Of a stretch of DNA of 64,000 nt, positions 57,818 to 64,000 are shown piece by piece (position 1 is the first letter of the stretch; the number at the start of each line of letters is the position of its first letter). The DNA is from Oehlia diaphana (taxonomy: Eukaryota; Glomeromycota; Glomeromycetes; Glomerales; Glomeraceae): the NCBI GenBank assembly GCA_003833135.1, contig QZLH01000464.1, positions 10,312 to 74,311 of the forward strand, written 5' to 3'. The notes under the pieces were generated by a model. It saw only the letters and a program-made list of their open reading frames with translations. It did not search any database and had not been told where the DNA came from. Position numbers and translations under genes: made by a program.

Positions 57818-59658
57818 TCATATTTTTTTTAAAGAATATTTATAAATGAATAATAATATAGTAACAAAAGAAAGTGTAATAAAAGTTAATGATATAACTA
57901 AATTTAAAACGAAATTAACATCAAAATTATAAACTTCATCAAAAAGGGAAGTTAAAGATTTGTTTGATAACATAAGTGTGATACCTGAAGAAACGAAACA
58001 AAATGATGAGATTAATTCAGTTGGAGGATGAATTGTTGTTAAAGATTTTGTTGAAGATCTTGAATTGAAATTATTATTATAATTAATAATAATAATATTA
58101 TTATTATTGTTATTATTATAATTCATAATATTTGTAAAATATAAGATTATTATAGTAAATAATCTGGTAATACCAGCTAATAATAAGAAACCACCAAATT
58201 GTCTATGTATAATTAAAGAAAATTCGGTCCTTTGATGATGAGAACTTATTGATATAGCTGTTATTATAAAAATTATTGATGGTATAGGATTCACTATTGG
58301 AATTTTTGATTTTGAGAATAAAATTTTTCTTAATTTTTTATTCTCTAGAATAATACCTAATGAACCTGCCCACCACCTTTTAAAAATATATATATATATA
58401 TTATAATTAATGATTTCAAAACATTAGATTTTCGAAGATTTTGAGTAACAATCATTTCAAAATTTAACAAATGATGAACTTACCACATGAAAGCTAGGGT
58501 AGCATGTTGAATATCTCTATGATTCCAAGGATCTTTACCAGTATGTTCTAAAAAAGTATTTGATATACCATATGAAAATATGAGAATACTTTCCAATAAA
58601 GAAAAAGAAATTTTCCCTTTTTGATTCTTTTCATCATTAAAATTATCCAAAGAACTTATTGGTAATAAATTCCAATTCCAACCAAATTTTTCAAAAAATC
58701 CAAGATATCTAATAAAAGCTATTAAACCGAACCAAAAGAATATTGAACCTTTAATATAATGAGCCAAACAATTTCCAATAGATTCACCATGACAAGTATC
58801 AGATAAAGTAATAAAACCCAATAAAAATTGAGTATAAATAAAAAGTATTAAAATTAAACTTAATAAATTATAAAAAATTTTAAAAAATTTTTTTGATAAT
58901 AATAAAGATGAAGGTAAAATAGAAAGGATTTTTGAACGAATTTTTGTATGTAAAGGATAATTTGAATCAAGTAATGAAACATCATGAGTATCATGATTGG
59001 ATGATTCTATATCATGTGATGCTGCAGAAGAACTATCAACACTTGTTACTAAAGATTCATTTGATTCATTATTACTTAAACTAATATTTATATATTTAAC
59101 CTTTATATTTTTATCATTTTTATCATTAAAAAAGAATTTAATAAATCCAATTAATATTTGTAAAAAAAATATAATTAAAATTAACCAACCAAATTTTGAA
59201 TGAAAATTTGAAGGATAAATATCTTGACTTTTTGAAGAATTAAACATTACACCAAAAAAGTAACCAATAATTATTATAAAAATTCCAATAATTTGTAAAT
59301 TTATATACCAAATTGATTTTGAATTAGCGAACCCTAATACGATTCCTATAGGAATTAATGTACCAAATGATATTATCATACTAATAATATGAAGCCATAA
59401 CATAAAATTTTGTTCTTTTAACCAAAATGGATTTTTTCCTACTCCCATATAAAATTCATCTTGATCATTAACTTGAGGAATTTTAATTATTCCTGAATGT
59501 TTATGAGTATGAGTTGTGTGTTCAGAATCATGTTCATATTCTGAACGTTTTACGTGTTCAAAACGTTTGACGTGTTCGGAATTTATCAATGGTACAATAA
59601 TGAGGAAAATTATTATTAATGTTAACAAAAAGTTAAGTCTCACTTTAAAGTAATTCAT
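57818..59658 (-). CDS. YTP1-like multipass membrane protein, 577 aa
   Basis: Two exons (58484-59658, 57818-58376) join in phase through GT...AG. The N-terminal signal-anchor LLTLIIIFLIIVPLI is followed by a His/Glu-rich lumenal stretch (HDSEHTTHTHKHSG), then FWLKEQNFMLWLHIISM, several cytochrome-b561-like helices, a cytosolic loop, LGFITLSDTCHG, NCLAHYIKGSIFFWFGLI, LEHTGKDPWNHRDIQHATLA and WWAGSLG. This matches the YTP1/DUF2427 arrangement of fungi. The role is unproven; b561-like His suggest redox activity. The second exon has a low-complexity Asn/Ile tract (58060-58130), and the sequence is Ser/Asn-rich. Confidence 0.75.
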
Positions 59659-60278
59659 CTTTATTTTTTTTAATTAACAATAATTCGAAAAAGGAGGGGA
59701 AAAGCTATCATGTTTAATATATATATATTTATTTATTGTATTTTCGGCTTATAAATTTGATTAAAAGATTTTCCCATAAAAATTCATGAATTTCGTCATT
59801 GTCATCAACATTACTTTACTAAGTATGTTCAGAGAGAAAGACAAAATTTCGGAAAAAATTTTATTAATAATTGAAGATTTCGGCATTAAAAATTTTCCTC
59901 CTTCTTAGAACAATATTTTCTTTGTATTATTAATTCTGATTAACCTATTATAGAAATTGATATCTCATCAAAAATATTAGAGTATGACTCTCCTCATGAA
60001 ACTTTAACGCCATAACGATCCAATTATAAAATCGCAAAAGGTGGGTCCATTTGCATCATATTTAGGTATTAGCACGTGTTTAAATAATTAAAATTAATTT
60101 AACCTTGGATTCTTCGCCGTTTCGGGACAATTATATTAAGTGGTTCCGACCCTTTCAAACTATTTTACGTAGATGTTAAATGAATCAAATTTACCAAATA
60201 TAATTTTATGACATTTCCTGATTTGGACAATTGGCTTTTTTTTTTTTTTTTTTTTTTCATTTTGGGGTTTTTTTTTTT

Positions 60279-60329
<51 letters not shown>

Positions 60330-60993
60330 ATCAATTTTGGGTTATTTAGTTTGAATCGTATTATTTAACTTGGTCTAGTTTAATAAGTCTCATATTTTAT
60401 GAAGTCGGAAATTTCGGTTTACTAATATTGATATAAAGAATTTGCAGAGAAAAAGAATTTGAAAAAGGAATTGAGAAAAGGTTGGCAATTTAATTGGTTG
60501 TCATCACGTGAGGAAGTTCCTGAAAATCTTGTGTAATACCTGGAGTGGGTGGCGCCATATTTTGTTATTTAATAAAAATATATGTTGATCTTTTTTTCAT
60601 TTCTAAAACAATATGATGACAGAATCCTGTAAATATTCTTATTTTCTTTATACGAGTTTTATTCGGGTTTAATGATAACTTTTTGTTTCAAATTATTAAG
60701 AAGTTTAGAATTTTCTTTTTTTTTCCGTAAATATTATTGGTAATCTTTGAAACCTTTTTTTAAATTTTATTTATATTATTGTTTACAATTTCTTTACTAT
60801 TTCTCCCATTTTTGTATATATTTTGTTTTTTTTTCTTTCATCATAAAAATAGATTAATTAAACCTTTATTCGGAAATTATTCCTACCTTGTCTCCTCTAG
60901 ATTATGGTTTTTTACGCCCTATTAAAAATTTTATTATAAATACAAGGGTGGTATGCTTAAAGTATATGCTAGGTTTAAGAATAATAAAAAATT
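59659..60993. repeat. Intergenic with ~95-bp poly-T tract
   Basis: 60238-60328 is an almost unbroken poly-T run, interrupted by CATTTTGGGG and one A. Around it the DNA is AT-rich, with no gene. It may be a retroposon tail (minus-strand poly-A) or an assembly-sensitive homopolymer. Confidence 0.6.
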
Positions 60994-61617
60994 ATGACAG
61001 AAATATCTGAAAGTAACATAGAATTTATTTCGGAAAATAGAGTTGTAACAAACTCTGAAAGTGAAGGAATAACTAATTCAGAAAGTAGAATAGCAACTAA
61101 TTTGGAAACCAAAGTAGTAATCAAATCGGAAAATAGAGTAACAACTAATTCGGAAAATGGAACATTAACTAATTCGGAAAATGGAGCTGTAACTAATTCG
61201 GTAAATGGGGAAAAAAAGCTTTGTCGTATTCGTATTGAAGAAGAGACCACAATTAAATTAGATAAATTCAATTTGGATTATCCATTTGAAATTTTTTATG
61301 ATCCAGGTTATGAAGGTGATGGTAATCCCTCATTAGTTGCTAAAATTCAACCAAGAAATAAAAAATTTCAAGAGGATCATCGTATCACCTCTCTTTCTAT
61401 TAATATTGGTAATAGGTTAAATAATAAAACAATTTTTTGTTATAATGATAAAAAAAAAGAGATTTGTGGTCCTTATATTGAATGGCCTGTGAAAATTTAT
61501 GGAGATGGTTATATTAAAGTACAACCTGATGGGAATCTTATTATTAGTGCTACACAAAGGAACAGACCTATTACTATAGATAAGAACCGTGCCTTGAAAC
61601 GGTTACGTCTTGAATAA
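60994..61617 (+). CDS. Hypothetical protein with SEN/TNSENG repeats, 207 aa
   Basis: The N-terminal about 70 residues are a degenerate repeat of SEN-(R/G)-(V/T/A)-x-TN, coded by an imperfect 33-36-bp repeat (GGAAAATGGA...). Then a globular part: LDKFNLDYPFEIFYDPGYEG, VAKIQPRNKKFQEDH, ITSLSINIGNRLNNKT, GPYIEWPVKIYGDGYIKV and PITIDKNRALKRLRL. Beta-strand rich, no known domain. Intact single exon with ATG and stop; typical of a lineage-specific gene. Confidence 0.55.
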   Translation: MTEISESNIEFISENRVVTNSESEGITNSESRIATNLETKVVIKSENRVTTNSENGTLTNSENGAVTNSVNGEKKLCRIRIEEETTIKLDKFNLDYPFEIFYDPGYEGDGNPSLVAKIQPRNKKFQEDHRITSLSINIGNRLNNKTIFCYNDKKKEICGPYIEWPVKIYGDGYIKVQPDGNLIISATQRNRPITIDKNRALKRLRLE

Positions 61618-62440
61618 TTGTCTACTATACAATTATCCATTTACATTATACGTAGTAAATCTGATGTCAATTTTTATATTGATTAAACAAATAATAGCCA
61701 TAGTAAAATATACAATATAATTAATTTACCCCTTTATTGAGATATAAAATAAATAGTGGTTTAATCAGTAAGCAGAGATTCGTGAGATATCTTATTTGAA
61801 GCACACATATAGTAAATCTTTATTTGTGATAAAAATTATAAATTGAAAAAAGTATTTGATATAGAAATTCAAAATAGTCTTCTAATATTGAGTATTGGGA
61901 AGCCGTAAAAAATTCTGAAATTTCGCCACTACTAGTGTTAAAAATACTATTGATCATATAAAACGTATAGGAATTGTCTTCTGTATCGTATCTAATCAAA
62001 TGAATTTATTAAACTTGTGAATATGTACTGTACATGACTTATTAAAACTTGCGAATATGTACATGTACTTCAACGTCTTTCAATCAAATATTTTGTGATT
62101 AAGAACTTTAAAGAACTTTTGTTAATAAAAAATTTAAAAAATTATTCTTTTTTCAGTGAATATCACATGATAACTCTAGAATAATTGGCTGATAAATTTT
62201 AATACATAGATCGCAAGGTTTATCTTTTCTAATATTAACGTGCACTATTCAGATTCAGTTTGTTATAGTTCTTATCTCACGCTCATTCTCAGGCTAGTTC
62301 TCAGGCTTACCAGACTACATATACACTAACACCATCAACTCACCTTCACAATCTGAGAAATAGAAAATTACGTGACCACTAAAGACTTTTATTTAGCTAA
62401 AAACCATCTTGCTTTAACCCAAGTATAGTCAGCAGAAGAA
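61618..62440. other. AT-rich noncoding
   Basis: One local duplication (AAACTTG(T/C)GAATATGTAC near 62011 and 62047). No gene seen. Confidence 0.4.
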
Positions 62441-62449
62441 TACACGGGA

Positions 62450-63600
62450 TCAAGGGAAATCATTCTAAAACAAATGTATCAATTGATAATTATCTTCAAT
62501 ATCGTTACTGTGACCCAAACCTTCCAGTTCGTATATGTTTAAATGACAGTACAATTAAAGCATATGAAGTATCTGATTACCACATTAGGTCGAATTGGAG
62601 TGTGACTTTGCTGGTGTGAATGCAGACAAGCTTAAAATTATGGTAAGTTAAAATTTCTAATGATAATAGCAATAAATTGAGAAATATTTCACTACATGGC
62701 CTGTTGCAACAAAAAAGATTTTGGAATACTTTCCTGCCACACCAACTGAAGAGTATATTTATATAATTGTTTCACTACTAGATTCAACCAGCAACAGCAA
62801 CTATCATGGGTGAATTATATGCTTGGGATCATCAAAACTTGGAAGTATAGAACTCATACAACTCTTATTCTGGGCGCAAAATTTTCATTGGAGCCTGATT
62901 CTTGGGTCCGACCTATAGAACAAAATCTGCCACTACTTGGTGCAACGGCAGATAACTTTGGAAATCCATATCCATCAATGGTTATTAAAGTCAGCAACAC
63001 CAAGTCTTCCTGATCTCCACCGAAAAGTGGCTCCTTATTTTCTGTTAGTTTACTTTAGGGAACAAGTTTCTTGATCATGAATGATCAATAAGGCCAAAGT
63101 TAGGAAGAAGGAATTCACTTCCCTAACATGAATATTATCTCCGTATACAACAGTCCAAATTGTATTGGTAATTAAAATTTTCCAACCTAAGATTGACAAC
63201 ACTGAGGTTTTTTAATTACCGCAAAATACCTATGAACAAGCTGACTAGCCTTCATTAGAAACAAAAATATATAGTAACTGGATCACAGGAACATTTTCGT
63301 TAAGTTTTGAACTTAAAGAAATGTAAGTTGCATAGCTTAAATGTGTTTTTTATTAAAATGAAGACAATGAGTTAAATACTATTATTATGTAGGATTGATC
63401 TGCTGATTCCAGATTCTCTGTCTCAATTTCCGGCAATAATTATCCTACTTGCAATACGACTAGTATTGGAATATACAGTATATTATGAACATTCTGGACA
63501 CTGAACTTTTCAATGGAGAGATCCAACTCTTCAACTCCTTACCGAACAATGATCCATGGATTTGATTTGGACTTTTTTTTAATTCAAGTATGCAGTACGA
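62450..63600 (+). pseudogene. Decayed Uma2-like (PD-(D/E)XK nuclease fold) gene
   Basis: Pieces in different frames: IMGELYAWDHQNLEV (about 62803), GAKFSLEPDSWVRPI (62870-62915) and TADNFGNPYPSMVIKVSNTK (62950-63003). The pattern GEL...W, then PDSW, then PSMVIKVSNT mirrors the GxL, PDv and PdlviEV blocks of Uma2/DUF820 nucleases. Upstream comes LQYRYCDPNLPVRICLNDS, and downstream IDLLIPDSLSQFPA (about 63398). Stops interrupt repeatedly. Uma2-like families are multicopy in Glomeromycotina. Active-site residues are not all traceable, so this is a remnant. Confidence 0.4.
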
Positions 63601-64000
63601 GGAGAATTTGGAATTTAATTTTCACCAATAAGTGTTCTTGTTTATTAATGCTAAAAATTAAATAGAAAATGCCTTTATTACATTATTTTTCGTATTATCA
63701 TTTAGTGCAAAATGTTAATATATTTTAGTAGTAGAACATTTCCTTCGCAGTAATTTTAGCTTAGTTTAATGTTTGATAAAAAAAAATACACATTGTTATA
63801 TTAATTTTATCTAAAATAAATCATCAATACCAGCATAACAATATATGTCACAATTGACCAGTGTAAAATAAAGCTTTTTAATTGGTATAATCTGCTAAAT
63901 CAAATTATCCATATTTAAATTTAACCTAATTTGCTAAAACTTAAATTACCAAATTTAATTGAAAAACCAATCTTTTTTAGAAATCAGCAAGATCAAATAT
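63601..64000. other. AT-rich, no gene seen
   Basis: Stop-dense on both strands; TTAAATTACCAAATT-like words at the end. Could be an element end beyond the window. Confidence 0.4.

Noticed and set aside
1..64000. rRNA or intact tRNA genes
   Set aside because: None recognised by eye on either strand; the only tRNA-like segment (7070-7140) cannot fold a full cloverleaf.

Overview
The window looks like nuclear DNA of an arbuscular mycorrhizal fungus (Glomeromycotina, most like Rhizophagus). The DNA is very AT-rich. Genes carry many short GT...AG introns, and there are two F-box-type proteins. Debris of multicopy element families that I associate with Rhizophagus is common, including BED-hAT, integrase, IS607-like and Uma2-like remnants. 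The species call is inference from family resemblance; no rRNA or other marker is present.

Layout. Positions 1-21,970 are repeat-rich and almost free of intact genes. In order they hold: a 51/102-bp tandem satellite; decayed coiled-coil and integrase genes; a nest of fold-back elements with a tRNA-like segment (6.7-7.7 kb); a decayed multicopy gene; a 130-bp-period array of at least ten hairpin modules that looks like tandem intron/exon units (12.18-13.64 kb); a gene cut by a 362-base assembly gap; another decayed multicopy gene; a hAT transposase pseudogene; and an IS607-type serine-recombinase pseudogene, probably followed by a TnpB/Fanzor-like remnant and split by a small hAT-like element.

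Positions 22,430-59,660 are gene-dense, and the exon models below stay in phase end to end. Plus strand: P5A ATPase Spf1 (22 exons), glucosidase II alpha (11 exons), an F-box/LRR-like protein, an ELL-like RG-rich protein, an F-box protein, DNAJC11-like (14 exons), carnitine/acylcarnitine carrier (6 exons) and UFD1 (8 exons). Minus strand: a LAMTOR5-like 77-aa Ragulator subunit, a Nudix-CCCH-W2 fusion, an IML2/TTC39-like protein with an N-terminal membrane block, a 232-aa hypothetical protein, a VanZ-like protein and a YTP1-like membrane protein. Positions 59,660-64,000 return to repeats, with one intact lineage-type hypothetical gene and a decayed Uma2-like gene.

Shared themes. Spf1, glucosidase II and UFD1 all serve ER membrane-protein and glycoprotein quality control. 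DNAJC11 and the carnitine carrier are mitochondrial. The LAMTOR5-like gene points to Ragulator/TORC1 signalling. I see no operon-like logic; close spacing is ordinary for a compact fungal gene island. The observations most worth a second look are the hairpin array, the Nudix-CCCH-W2 fusion and the IS607 remnant.
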